NCBI GenBank assembly: GCA_017430365.1
Contig: JAFRNC010000005.1
Span: 1-64,000, forward strand
DNA: 64,000 nucleotides
Direction: 5' to 3'
DNA from: Bacteroidales bacterium
Lineage (GTDB): Bacteria > Bacteroidota > Bacteroidia > Bacteroidales > UBA932
The position numbers and the translations under genes are program-made. The notes below the pieces were generated by a model. That model was not told the origin of the DNA and did no database searches. It saw only the letters and a list, made by a program, of their open reading frames with translations. Shown one piece after another: positions 51,828-61,296 of the stretch; the stretch's first letter is position 1; each line of letters opens with the position of its first letter.

Positions 51828-54800
51828 ATGAAAAAAGCTTTAACGGTACTATCGCTCATGCTCCTGTTTTCCCTTGCCGCCATCGGGCAGCAGAAGGAAT
51901 ACAAGGCGTATGTAGTATCCAACGCGCACTTTGACACCCAGTGGAACTGGACCGTCCAGACGTCCATCAGCCAGTATCTGAAGAACACCATGGTCCAGAA
52001 TATCTGGCTCCTGGACAATTATCCGGAGTATGTGTTCAATTTCGAAGGCGGCATAAAGTACGCTTGGATGAAAGAGTATTACCCTGAATACTACGACAAG
52101 GTGAAGGAATACGTCCTCAACGGACGCTGGCACATAACGGGCAGTTCATGGGACGCCACCGATGCCAATCTACCCTCCACCGAATCGTTCCTGCGCAGCA
52201 TCATGCTGGGACAGCTCTACTACAAGCACGAGTTCGGTCCGCAGTTCATGGGCAAGGACATCTTCCTGCCCGACTGCTTCGGATTCGGATACACTCTCCC
52301 GACCCTTGCCTCGCACGCAGGCCTGATCGGTTTCTCTACCCAGAAACTGCAGTGGCGCGTCAATCCCTTCTTCCCCGATGGAAAGAAGGTTCCCTTCCCG
52401 ATCGGATTGTGGCAGGGCGTTGACGGCTCCAGGATCATGGTCGCCCTTGACGCCAAGAGCTACGGAAAACGCTGGGAAGGCACCGAGGACATCAGCTATG
52501 ATGCCGAAATGATCGAAATGGCCAAGACCAGCAGCATCCCCGGCGTTACCTACAGGTACTATGGTACCGGCGACACCGGCGGTTCTCCGAGCATCGGTTC
52601 CGTCCAGGCCGTACAGAAAGGCGTACACGGGAACGGTCCCATCAAGATCATCTCCGCCACCTCCACCCAGCTCTTCGAGGAATATCTGCCGTTCGCCAAC
52701 CATCCCGAGCTTCCCGTATATGACGGCGAACTGCTCCAGGATGTCCACGGCTCCGGCGTATACACCTCCGAGGCTGCCATGAAGCGCTTCAACCGCCGCA
52801 ACGAGCAGCTGGCTGACGCCGCTGAACGCGCCTCTGTCGTTGCCGACTGGTTCGGCGGCCTGAACTATCAGTCGAAGATGTTCGACGAGGCCTGGAAGCG
52901 TTTCATCTTCCACCAGTTCCACGACGACCTTACCGGAACCAGCACCCCGGCGGTCTACTCCTTCTCCTGGAATGACGAGCTCATCTCCATGACCCAGTTC
53001 AACGATATCCTCACCGCAGCCAACGGAGCCGTTTCACAGGCTCTCGCGACGAACGTGAAAGGGACCCCCGTCATGGTCTACAATCCCGAGGGATATGCCA
53101 GGAAGGATGTCGTGGAGGCAAAGGTGCCGTTCGCGAAGAAACCCGCCGGCATCAGCGTCACCGGCCCCGACGGCAAATCCTGCCCCGCCCAGCTGGTCAG
53201 CTACGAGAACGGCTGCGCAACCATCCTCTTCTGCGCGAATGTCAAGCCCGTCAGTTTCTCCGTCTTCGATGTCAGGGAAGCCTCCAAGAACAAGGGCGGC
53301 TCGCTGAAGGTGAGCAAGAATACCATTGAGAACGGTATCTACAAAATCGTCCTCGACGGGAACGGAGACATCAGTTCCATCGTCGACAAACGCCTGGGCA
53401 AGGAACTCGTCCAGAAAGGAAAGGCCATCCGCCTTGCCTACTTCGAGAAAAACGAGTCCTTCCGCTGGCCGGCATGGGAAATCATGAAGACCACCATCGA
53501 CGCCGAACCCGTTTCCATTACCGAGAACGTCAAAATCTCGATCGAGGAACAGGGCCCGGTAAGGGCGACCGTCAAAGTCGAGCGCAAGAAGGACGGTTCA
53601 GTCTTCGTACAGTACATCAGCCTCACCAACGGCGGATATGACGACCGCATCACCGTCAGGAACGAAGTCGACTGGAAGTCTTCCGGAAAACTCCTGAAGG
53701 CCGACTTCCCCCTGAGCTTCTCCAACCCCAAGGTCACCTATGACCTCGGCCTCGGCGTAATCGAGCGCGGCAACAACATCCCCAGCGCATACGAAGTCAT
53801 CGGCCAGCAGTGGGCTGACCTCACCGCGGGTGACGGAAGCTACGGCCTCGCCGTCATGACCGACTGCAAGTACGGCTGGGACAAGCCGGCGGACAACGAA
53901 TTCCGTCTGACCCTCCTCCACACTCCCGCCACGGAACGCAACTATGCCTATCACGACCACCAGGATATGGGACACCATACGTTCACCTATGCCCTGGTAG
54001 GCCACACCGGCACCTATCAGAAGGGCGGAATCATCGAGAAGGCACAGTCCCTCAACCAGCCCCTCTTCGCCTATTGTGTTCCCAAGCATGCCGGCAAACT
54101 CGGCAAATCATACTCCTTCGTGACCAATGTATCCGAAGGTCTCTCCCTGAAGGCTTTGAAGAAGGCTGAGGAGAGGGATGAGTATGTGGTCAGGGTTTAC
54201 GAAAACACCGGCCTGGGAACCAACGGACAGGTAACCTTCGCTGGCGAAATCGAGAGCGCCTGGGAGCTGAACGGTATCGAGGAAAGGCAGGGGTCCGCGT
54301 CATTCAAGGGCAACACCCTTTATGTCAAAGCGACCAAATTCCAGCCCAAGACCTACGGTGTCAAGTTCAAGAAGGCCCCTGTAAGCGTGGCGCCCGCCGA
54401 GAACATCTATGTCCCGCTGAAGTACACCACCCAGGCGTACTCCATGGATGATTTCCGCAACGCCGTCCGCTTCGACATGAGAGGCAACTCCTACGCCGCC
54501 GAACTGATCCCTGACGTGATTGAAGTCCAGGGCGTGAAATTCAAGACCGGCGACAAACTGGCCAATCATGCCATGATCAGCTTCGGAGACACCATCGCCC
54601 TTCCTAAAGGCCACAACGCGAAGAAACTCTATCTCCTGATGGCATCGTCCGACACCAACCGCATCGCGAAGATCAAGGTCGACGCCAAGGAATACTCCGT
54701 GAAAGTGCCTTATTACAGCGGACTGTTCGGCCAGTGGGGCCTGGACGGATTCAGCGACGGTTTCGTTATCGACCAGAAGCTCGGCTTCATCGGCTCGCAC

Positions 54801-55058
54801 CGCCATACCCGCATAGCCAATGAACCGCATGTATTCACCTACATGTACGTGATTTGCCTGGACATCGATCCGAACGCACAGTTCGTCTATCTCCCGACGA
54901 ATTATCCGGTTACTCTCTTCGCGGCCACGCTCTCGAACAACAAGAACGACGATACCGTACCGGCGAATGAATTCAGGGCCCTGCCTTTCCAGACCAAGAA
55001 GATCGTCTATGAAACGGCGGAGCAGCAGGTCAATCCAAGGATGATGAGGAGAAGATAA
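51828..55058 (+). CDS. GH38 alpha-mannosidase
   Basis: Retaining alpha-mannosidase of 1076 residues, cleaving alpha-mannosidic links of N-glycans or mannan with a bound divalent metal. The signal peptide is about 1-20 (LAAIGQ). The GH38 catalytic domain has metal ligands His34 and Asp36 (NAHFDTQWNW), nucleophile Asp149 (LPDCFGFGYTLP) and a His in FHQFHDDLTG (362-370), followed by the middle helical and C-terminal beta domains. It is the single enzyme of the sigma/FecR/susCD locus. Bacteroides loci with GH38 or GH92 enzymes and ECF control act on host or yeast mannosyl glycans; the exact linkage here is inference. Confidence 0.94.
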   Translation: MKKALTVLSLMLLFSLAAIGQQKEYKAYVVSNAHFDTQWNWTVQTSISQYLKNTMVQNIWLLDNYPEYVFNFEGGIKYAWMKEYYPEYYDKVKEYVLNGRWHITGSSWDATDANLPSTESFLRSIMLGQLYYKHEFGPQFMGKDIFLPDCFGFGYTLPTLASHAGLIGFSTQKLQWRVNPFFPDGKKVPFPIGLWQGVDGSRIMVALDAKSYGKRWEGTEDISYDAEMIEMAKTSSIPGVTYRYYGTGDTGGSPSIGSVQAVQKGVHGNGPIKIISATSTQLFEEYLPFANHPELPVYDGELLQDVHGSGVYTSEAAMKRFNRRNEQLADAAERASVVADWFGGLNYQSKMFDEAWKRFIFHQFHDDLTGTSTPAVYSFSWNDELISMTQFNDILTAANGAVSQALATNVKGTPVMVYNPEGYARKDVVEAKVPFAKKPAGISVTGPDGKSCPAQLVSYENGCATILFCANVKPVSFSVFDVREASKNKGGSLKVSKNTIENGIYKIVLDGNGDISSIVDKRLGKELVQKGKAIRLAYFEKNESFRWPAWEIMKTTIDAEPVSITENVKISIEEQGPVRATVKVERKKDGSVFVQYISLTNGGYDDRITVRNEVDWKSSGKLLKADFPLSFSNPKVTYDLGLGVIERGNNIPSAYEVIGQQWADLTAGDGSYGLAVMTDCKYGWDKPADNEFRLTLLHTPATERNYAYHDHQDMGHHTFTYALVGHTGTYQKGGIIEKAQSLNQPLFAYCVPKHAGKLGKSYSFVTNVSEGLSLKALKKAEERDEYVVRVYENTGLGTNGQVTFAGEIESAWELNGIEERQGSASFKGNTLYVKATKFQPKTYGVKFKKAPVSVAPAENIYVPLKYTTQAYSMDDFRNAVRFDMRGNSYAAELIPDVIEVQGVKFKTGDKLANHAMISFGDTIALPKGHNAKKLYLLMASSDTNRIAKIKVDAKEYSVKVPYYSGLFGQWGLDGFSDGFVIDQKLGFIGSHRHTRIANEPHVFTYMYVICLDIDPNAQFVYLPTNYPVTLFAATLSNNKNDDTVPANEFRALPFQTKKIVYETAEQQVNPRMMRRR

Positions 55059-55109
55059 CAAAACGAACATAGATAGATTTATCCTCTATATTCTTGGTAC
55101 TTCCTAGGT

Positions 55110-55145
55110 TCGGGACGGCGGAGCTCCGCCGTCCCGGACTTTTTT
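55110..55145 (+). terminator. Terminator of the mannosidase locus
   Basis: A perfect 26-bp palindrome of CGGGACGGCGGAG and its complement (55111-55136), then GAC and T6. It is a very stable stem with practically no loop. Confidence 0.88.
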
Positions 55146-55182
55146 ATGCGCAGGCCGAACCTGTCCCTCCTCCGATCTGCTA

Positions 55183-55303
55183 TTTTCCGCTGCAACGGAC
55201 GCAGCTGACCGACAGGCGTTTACATAAAGTGATCCCCCTCGTTTTGAGGGGGATCAACTTACATAAGTGACTGATCTACTGATGCGTCCGTTGCAGCGGA
55301 AAA
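55183..55303 (+). repeat. Palindromic dispersed repeat, copy 3
   Basis: A 121-bp element with the longest terminal inverted repeats of the three (21 bp perfect, 55183-55203 and 55283-55303). The inner hairpin is centred on GATCCCCCTC/GAGGGGGATC (about 55231-55256). The outer part of this inner stem has four mismatches, at pairs that are intact in copies 1 and 2, so this copy is decayed there. It lies between the GH38 terminator and the 3' end of the convergent S9 peptidase gene and may serve as that gene's 3' end. Confidence 0.9.
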
Positions 55304-55334
55304 ATGGGGGCGGCAGCGGACGCGACTGTAATTC

Positions 55335-57437
55335 TTACTTGCAGTACTTGTCGAGCCAGGCGAAGAACTCGCGGTTCCAGTGGATCGAGTTCTGCGGCTT
55401 GAGGATCCAGTGGTTCTCGTCGGGGAAGAGGACCATCTTGGAGGGGACGCCCATCATCTGGGCGGCGTTGAAGGCAGACATTCCCTGCTCCACAGGTACA
55501 CGGTAGTCAAGTTCGCCGTGGGTCACCAGTATCGGGGTATCCCAGTTCTGAACCAGCTTGTGGGGCGAATTGGCGTAATGGCGGACCGAAGCAGGGGTCT
55601 TGCTCCAGGGAGAACCGGCCATATAGACACCCGGGGTCTTGCAGCCGCCGTTGTCCCAGTCGGGGAACCACAGCTCTTCGGTCGACATGTACATCGATTC
55701 CTGATTGAAGATGCCGGCGTGCGCGATGAAGGCCGAGAAGCGTCCATTGTGGATACCGGCCAGGTAATAGACCGAATATCCTCCGTAGCTGGCGCCAGCG
55801 GCCGCCATCTTGCCCACGTACGGCTCCGCCTTCAACGCATCGGCCGCCGCGAAGTAGTCCTTCATGTTCTGGCCGATGTAGTCGCCGGAAATCTGCTCGC
55901 ACCACTCCTGCCCGAAGGCTGTCGTACCGCGGCGGTTGGGCAGCACAGTGATGTAACCCTGCGAGGCCATCAGACGGTAGTTCCAGCGGGTCGACCATCC
56001 CTGGGTGATGGCGCCTTGCGGGCCGCCGAGGCACATCAGGATGGCTGGATACTGCTTCGAAGCGTCGAACTTGGGCGGATAGACCACCCATGTCAGCATC
56101 TTCTTCCCGTCGGTAGTCGGAATCCAACGCTCTTCGACCGTCGGGGTCTCGAGTTTGGCGAAGAAATCGTCGTTCTCGTGCGAAAGCTGCGTCCAGGTAC
56201 CGTTGGTCAATGAAACCGACACGATCTCGGCAGGGTGCAGCATCGTGGTCTGCGTAGTGATGATGCGGTCGCCTACAAGGATCGGGGTGCCGAAATCGGC
56301 CCACTCGTGCTGAGGCGTCACGCGGGTGAAATTGCCCTGCATATCGGTCTTCCATATCTCCTTGACGCCTTCCACTTCGGCGCTGAAGTAGATCTCCTTC
56401 GAGTCGGCAGACCACACTGGCGAACCGACATTGTACTTGAAGTCCTTAGACAGTTCGATGCGTTCGCCGGAGACAATCGGGGAGATGAACAGGCGTACCT
56501 TGTCGGCCTCGTAGCCGTCGCGTTCCATGCTCAGCCAGGCGATGGTGGTGCCGTCGGGCGACCAGACAGGCTCGGTGTCGTAGCCCATCATCCCCGCCGA
56601 AGCGTTGTACTGCGGATGGCCGACTCCGGGCTGTTCATCCATGTTGTAGACATAGATGTCGGTATTGGTGGAGAAGGCGTAGTCGCGGCCGGTGAGTTTG
56701 CGGCAGGAATAGACGAGCTGGTTGCCGGTGGGATTAAAGTCAAGCTGCTCGAGACCGCCGAAGGGTTCCGTCGGGAGTTCGAACGGCGCACCGTCGAGGA
56801 TATCAACGCCCGGGCCGAGTTTCTGGCCGTCGAATTTGGCATACCATGTATGGGGAATGTTCTCCACGAAGTGGTCCCAGTGACGGTACATCAGTCCCTC
56901 TACGGTACGGGCGGTCGATTTGGCAAGGTCCGGATAGATGTCGACGGGCTGTTTCGCCACCTTGAAATCGGAGACATACATCACATAGTCGCCCTTCGGA
57001 TGGATCTTGAACTCGGACATTCCGCCGGGGACGTCGCTCACCTGGCGGGCACCTGTGCCGTCGGCATTCATCACATACATCTGTCCGCCGCAAAGATATG
57101 CGATACGTTTACCGCCTTCGATCCAGCGCGCGTTGGAGATGCTCTTCGGCGAATGGGTCAACTGGCGGTTGCCGCTGCCGTCGATATTCATCACGAAGAG
57201 ATTGCGGTTGCTGCGATTCTCTTCGATTGAAGTAAAGGCGACACCGTAGAGGATCTTCGAGCCGTCGGGCGATACCTGGAGGTCGGAGATCTTGCCCAGC
57301 TGGTGCATGATCTCCGGAGTGAAGTGTCCGTCTACGATCGCTATGTCGTGCTTCTCGAGCACGGGTTCTTTCGGGGCCTTATTGCCGCAGGAGCTTACAA
57401 GGGCCATGACAGTCAACAGAAACAGTATCTTCTTCAT
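55335..57437 (-). CDS. S9 dipeptidyl-peptidase 5-like lipoprotein
   Basis: A serine peptidase of 700 residues that releases dipeptides. The lipoprotein signal ends VSSC (Cys17). A seven-bladed-type propeller (about 45-410, with WSPDG/SADSKEIYFS repeats) covers an alpha/beta-hydrolase domain with Ser550 (GASYGGY), Asp644 (ELDYRVP) and His676 (ENHWILKP). These match the Porphyromonas DPP5 style. It is probably periplasmic. It follows the larger S9 gene by 14 nt as one operon. No terminator is visible beyond it except repeat copy 3. Confidence 0.92.
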   Translation of the reverse strand: MKKILFLLTVMALVSSCGNKAPKEPVLEKHDIAIVDGHFTPEIMHQLGKISDLQVSPDGSKILYGVAFTSIEENRSNRNLFVMNIDGSGNRQLTHSPKSISNARWIEGGKRIAYLCGGQMYVMNADGTGARQVSDVPGGMSEFKIHPKGDYVMYVSDFKVAKQPVDIYPDLAKSTARTVEGLMYRHWDHFVENIPHTWYAKFDGQKLGPGVDILDGAPFELPTEPFGGLEQLDFNPTGNQLVYSCRKLTGRDYAFSTNTDIYVYNMDEQPGVGHPQYNASAGMMGYDTEPVWSPDGTTIAWLSMERDGYEADKVRLFISPIVSGERIELSKDFKYNVGSPVWSADSKEIYFSAEVEGVKEIWKTDMQGNFTRVTPQHEWADFGTPILVGDRIITTQTTMLHPAEIVSVSLTNGTWTQLSHENDDFFAKLETPTVEERWIPTTDGKKMLTWVVYPPKFDASKQYPAILMCLGGPQGAITQGWSTRWNYRLMASQGYITVLPNRRGTTAFGQEWCEQISGDYIGQNMKDYFAAADALKAEPYVGKMAAAGASYGGYSVYYLAGIHNGRFSAFIAHAGIFNQESMYMSTEELWFPDWDNGGCKTPGVYMAGSPWSKTPASVRHYANSPHKLVQNWDTPILVTHGELDYRVPVEQGMSAFNAAQMMGVPSKMVLFPDENHWILKPQNSIHWNREFFAWLDKYCK

Positions 57438-57451
57438 AGTTTAAGCGATGT

Positions 57452-60316
57452 TTAATCTTCGTCGTATCCGAAACCGTAGTCGATACCCTTCAGGGTTGCG
57501 GGAACGCCCTTCGACATCCATATCGGCATCGGGGCTCCCTTGAGGAAGTGGTCGAAGAACTGGCTCAGGCGTACGCTCAGGTCTTTGCGGTTGCGGCGCT
57601 CACGCAGGTTGTGGGCCTCGTCGTTGTACTGCAGCAGCCAGGCCTGCTTTCCGCAGCGGCGAAGGCCGTTGTAGAATTCGATGCCCTGCCACCACGGCAC
57701 TGCGCCGTCGGCGTCGTTGTGCATGATCAGGACCGGCGTGGTCACGTTCGGAACGTGGAACAGCGGGGAGTTCTCGACATAAAGGTCGAAACCGTCCCAC
57801 AGCGTCTTGCCGATACGGCTCTGGCCCTCTTCATACTGACCGGTACGGGCGATACCGCTCTCCCAGCGGATTCCGCCGTAGGCACTGGTCATGTTGCTGA
57901 CCGGGGCGCCGGCGCCCGCTGCCTTGAAGCGGTTCGTCTGGGTGATCAGGTAAGCGACCTGGTAGCCGCCCCAGCTCTGGCCCTGGATGGCCATGTTGTC
58001 GCCGTCGACCCAGGGATATTCGCACAGCATGTCGACGCCCGGCATCAGGCACTTGAGGCAGCTCTGGCCCGGATGTCCGTCGGTGTAGACGAGGTCGGGG
58101 ACGAACACCAGGTATTCGTTGCTCACGAAATAAGGGATATTGACGGTGGAAGCGCTCGGTGCGGGAACGCGGCTGTTGTAGAGAGTCTCGGAATTCTTCT
58201 CGTAGAAGTAGATCATGACCGGATACTTCTTCTTGGGATCGAAGTTCTCGGGTTTGAAGAGAAGGCCCTCGAGAGGCTTGCCGTCGGCGCTGGTCCAGCT
58301 CACGAGTTCGACGGTACCCCAGTTGTAGTCGCGCTGCTGGGGGTTGATGTCGCTCATCTGCTTCTGCGTCTTGAAATTGTCAGCAGTCATCCATACGTTG
58401 TTGCCGTCTTCGAAATTGCCGCGGGTATAAATGTAGGTATCGGCCTTCTTGCCCTTGGACACCGAAAGGCTTCCGAACGACCAGGGTCCTTCCACGATCT
58501 TCTGGAGCTTCGCCTTTTTCTTGTTGAGGTCCTTCATCGCATAGCCGTGCTCCTTCGTCGTATTGTTGAAGGTGGTGAACCAGGCGGGTTTGCCGGTCTT
58601 GATCTCGGCACCGCCGAAAGCAGCCATCGGGCCACGTGCGTCGGGATCGGAGTAGGGGTTAGTATAGTTATAGGTCGTCTTTGTAGCCCGGCCTATACCT
58701 TCAGTCACGCGGAACGGCGCCACCGCTCCGGTGGGATCGAACTGCCAGAGGTCATACTGGTCCGGAATCCAGAAGAACTTCGAGTTGTCAGCCCAGACGG
58801 CACGTCCCCATGCGCCCGGATCGGCCGGGTGGTCATCCTCCTCATTCCAGAAAGTGACTCCGAGCTGGGAGGTCAGTTCGCGGAACTCGCCGGTCGCCAG
58901 GGTGAAGAGATACCAGTTGTTCTCCTTGGTCTGGAATCCTACGGCATATGCGCCGTCAGGGGAGATGGACAGGTTGCTGAACTGGGCGTCCTTGCAGATC
59001 AGTTCGCGTCTCCCGTCCTTGAGGGAGAGCTTGTAGATGTCACTGTGGGCCTCATAGCTCCAGCTGCGCTGCACGCGGTAGGGCTTGTCGGTGGTCACGA
59101 TGATGTAGTCCTGCTTGTTCTTGTCACCGATATTGACGTTCGGGATCTGCTCGTCGGCCAGCTGGACGAAGCCCGTGCCGTCGAAATTCACCTTGGCAAG
59201 GTAGGTCTTCGCCAGGTCACGGCGCAGGTTGTTCTTCTGGACGGGCTGGATGTACTCGTCGTTCCAGACCCAGATGTCCAGTTTGGCCTGCTCGAATTCC
59301 ACGAGGGTGGTATCTTTCTCGCGGGGGATGGGGCAGGTGCCGAAGGTCACGAAATCGTCGTGGAAGCGGACGGGAGTCGCATCTCCCAGTTTCCAGCCCT
59401 TGGGAAGGACAGAAGCGTTGTGCGCCACGGCTTTGGTCGCCTTCACGCCGTCGTAGAGATAGAGGTCGAGGCTCTTCTTGGCGTCCTTGGCTGTATCAAG
59501 GATGCCGAAGAACGCCAGACGGTCGGCCTTCTCGTTGAACGACAGACCTTTGAATGTCGCGCCCTTCTCGCCGGTAAGAACTTCTGACTTGGCCCTGGTG
59601 GCGGGATCATACAGGAAGACGCCGCGGACATTCACGCTGTCTTTCTTGTCGGGCTTGGTGATGTAGGCCACCCTGTCGCCTTTTTCCGACACGATGAAAG
59701 ATTCGACGCATGCGATCGTGTCGACAGCGAGGGTGTTGATATTGAGGATATAGAGATTGTCCTTGGGTTCGGGTTTCTTGGGCTCGGGCTTAGGGGCGGG
59801 CTTGTCACCCTCGCCGGCCTCGGCTTTCTTCTCCTTCGGTTCGGGCTTCGGAGCAGGCTTGTCGGCATCCTGGAAGGCCACGAAGGTATTCAGTTTCTCT
59901 CCCATATTGAGACCCTTGACATAAGGATAGCGGTCGATATGGCCGGTCGCCAGGTCGAGGATGCCCAGGCTGTCTTTCGGCATCTCATTGGGTTTCTTCT
60001 TATCGATGCGGGCCTGACGCGTCTCCTGGAATTTGGGGACGATGCGGAACACCACTTTCTTTCCGTCTTCGGAAATACGGGCACCCGTGGCGCGCTCAAG
60101 GTCATAAGTCTTTCCTGTCTTGACATTGTAGAGGTGCAGGACGACGTCTCCCTCCTGAGGAGCGACAGTCCAGCGGGCCCAGTCGCCGTCGTTTTGCACG
60201 GTAAGACCGCTTACACTTTTCCAGCCGTCATACACCGAATGATCGAGCGGCGGTTTTGCGGCGAAAGCGCTTACGGAAATGAGCAGCACAGTCGCCAGAA
60301 GCATCAGTTTTTTCAT
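57452..60316 (-). CDS. Secreted S9 prolyl-oligopeptidase family peptidase
   Basis: A 954-residue serine peptidase with signal peptide 1-20 (SVSAFAA). The propeller domain is followed by a hydrolase domain with Ser781 (GQSWGGY), Asp870 (DADGAVPW) and His902 (DEAHNLRER). A proline/lysine-rich linker at about 152-185 contains the 10-residue unit DKPAPKPEPK twice (152-161 and 171-180), inside the propeller. Start 60316 is chosen because the upstream in-frame ATG at 60370 lies within the promoter box. It is the first gene of a two-peptidase operon with the DPP5-like gene. Confidence 0.92.
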   Translation of the reverse strand: MKKLMLLATVLLISVSAFAAKPPLDHSVYDGWKSVSGLTVQNDGDWARWTVAPQEGDVVLHLYNVKTGKTYDLERATGARISEDGKKVVFRIVPKFQETRQARIDKKKPNEMPKDSLGILDLATGHIDRYPYVKGLNMGEKLNTFVAFQDADKPAPKPEPKEKKAEAGEGDKPAPKPEPKKPEPKDNLYILNINTLAVDTIACVESFIVSEKGDRVAYITKPDKKDSVNVRGVFLYDPATRAKSEVLTGEKGATFKGLSFNEKADRLAFFGILDTAKDAKKSLDLYLYDGVKATKAVAHNASVLPKGWKLGDATPVRFHDDFVTFGTCPIPREKDTTLVEFEQAKLDIWVWNDEYIQPVQKNNLRRDLAKTYLAKVNFDGTGFVQLADEQIPNVNIGDKNKQDYIIVTTDKPYRVQRSWSYEAHSDIYKLSLKDGRRELICKDAQFSNLSISPDGAYAVGFQTKENNWYLFTLATGEFRELTSQLGVTFWNEEDDHPADPGAWGRAVWADNSKFFWIPDQYDLWQFDPTGAVAPFRVTEGIGRATKTTYNYTNPYSDPDARGPMAAFGGAEIKTGKPAWFTTFNNTTKEHGYAMKDLNKKKAKLQKIVEGPWSFGSLSVSKGKKADTYIYTRGNFEDGNNVWMTADNFKTQKQMSDINPQQRDYNWGTVELVSWTSADGKPLEGLLFKPENFDPKKKYPVMIYFYEKNSETLYNSRVPAPSASTVNIPYFVSNEYLVFVPDLVYTDGHPGQSCLKCLMPGVDMLCEYPWVDGDNMAIQGQSWGGYQVAYLITQTNRFKAAGAGAPVSNMTSAYGGIRWESGIARTGQYEEGQSRIGKTLWDGFDLYVENSPLFHVPNVTTPVLIMHNDADGAVPWWQGIEFYNGLRRCGKQAWLLQYNDEAHNLRERRNRKDLSVRLSQFFDHFLKGAPMPIWMSKGVPATLKGIDYGFGYDED

Positions 60317-60367
60317 TGTATCGGATTTTTGGTTTAAAATACAAAAAAGGCCGTTTTCCGGCATTTG

Positions 60368-60375
60368 CAAATTTA
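60368..60375 (-). promoter_or_regulatory. -7 box of the S9 peptidase operon
   Basis: The complement TAAATTTG matches TAnnTTTG; the leader is about 46 nt to ATG 60316. A TTTG lies 15 nt upstream, closer than usual. Confidence 0.5.
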
Positions 60376-60528
60376 CAAAAAAAGGCCCGGCAAAACGCTC
60401 TATGGAAGGTTTATTTTACGGCAGAAAATTGTTATCTTCGCCCTGTTCAAGGATTTTCCCGAAAAATCCCAATAAATTGGGATTCCGGTTTCCCTGGAGA
60501 ATTCCGACTTTTGCAATTCTCGACAAAG

Positions 60529-61140
60529 ATGAAACGATTGTTCTTATCACTGCTCCTGCTGGCGGTCGCTCTTCTGATGGCGGCCCGCGAAAAAAGGCCT
60601 TCCGTGGCCGTCGTGGTCGATCCGGCCACCCGCCAGGCCCTGGCTTCCGACGTCGATGCCTTCGTACAGTCTATGGAATTCGTCGGCAAACGCGGCATCC
60701 TTGTGGTGGACCGATGGTGCCAGCCCGATTCCATCCGGAAGGAACTCAAGCGGCTGTACGACACGGAAGGCCTGGAGGGCGCCGTACTGGTGGGAAACAT
60801 CCCCGTCCCGATGGTCCGCGACGCCCACCATCTGACCACCGCCTTCAAAATGAACCCTTCCCGCGACTGGCAGGATTCAAGTGTCCCGTCAGACCGCATC
60901 TACGACGATTTCGACCTTCGCTTCGATTACCTGAAGCAGGATTCGGAGAAACCACTGCTGCATTATTATTCGCTGCGCTTCGATTCGATCATCATGGCTG
61001 AGGCACTCGGCTGGTTCTGCTATTCGATCGAGCGCGACAAAATTGCCGGATGCCTGACCGACTGCCTGCACCACCAGCACCTGTCCCCGCGCCTACGCCG
61101 AGAAATGGCCAAAGCCGTCAAGCGGATCCAGGGAAAATAA
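60529..61140 (+). CDS. Short secreted protein, possible C25-like (gingipain-type) fragment
   Basis: 203 residues with a signal peptide (about 1-19, LLLLAVALLMAAR). The mature part has alternating beta/alpha character: KRPSVAVVVDPATRQAL, RGILVVDRW, LEGAVLVGNIPVPMV, then VPSDRIYDDFDLRF. The order resembles the early part of C25-type peptidase domains (a GN/GD-IP-V strand followed by S-D-x-Y-D-D), but no catalytic His-Cys region is present, so it would be a truncated or inactive relative. It ends in a basic helix and a strong terminator. The upstream in-frame extension to 60316 lies over the divergent promoter and is rejected. The function is unknown. Confidence 0.6.
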   Translation: MKRLFLSLLLLAVALLMAAREKRPSVAVVVDPATRQALASDVDAFVQSMEFVGKRGILVVDRWCQPDSIRKELKRLYDTEGLEGAVLVGNIPVPMVRDAHHLTTAFKMNPSRDWQDSSVPSDRIYDDFDLRFDYLKQDSEKPLLHYYSLRFDSIIMAEALGWFCYSIERDKIAGCLTDCLHHQHLSPRLRREMAKAVKRIQGK

Positions 61141-61151
61141 CGGTTCCCGTC

Positions 61152-61182
61152 ACCCCGGCTCCGGCCGGGGGTCTTTTTTTTC
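61152..61182 (+). terminator. Terminator before the ribosomal operon
   Basis: The arms ACCCCGGC (61152-61159) and GCCGGGGGT with one bulge surround TCCG, followed by T8. It isolates rplC from the short secreted-protein gene. Confidence 0.88.
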
Positions 61183-61203
61183 AGATATTTATTTAACATC
61201 TTT

Positions 61204-61235
61204 TTTGGCTGTTTGGAATATTATCCGTACATTTG
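61204..61235 (+). promoter_or_regulatory. Promoter of the rplC ribosomal operon
   Basis: TTTG (61204-61207), 20 nt, then TACATTTG (61228-61235), a full consensus. The start near 61241 gives a leader of about 56 nt. It shows that transcription begins just before rplC, not from an upstream ribosomal gene. Confidence 0.8.
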
Positions 61236-61296
61236 CAGCCCTGCGAAAAATGCGCAGAACCATTTAACTTATTAATAAACACCAAATTAAGCACCA

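Noticed and set aside
8011..55303. The three palindromic repeats as a CRISPR array
   Set aside because: The copies are tens of kilobases apart, in both orientations, with no spacers or cas genes.
57548..59587. Open frame of 679 codons antisense to the S9 peptidase
   Set aside because: Composition-driven, no domain, and it lies entirely inside a gene with an intact catalytic triad.
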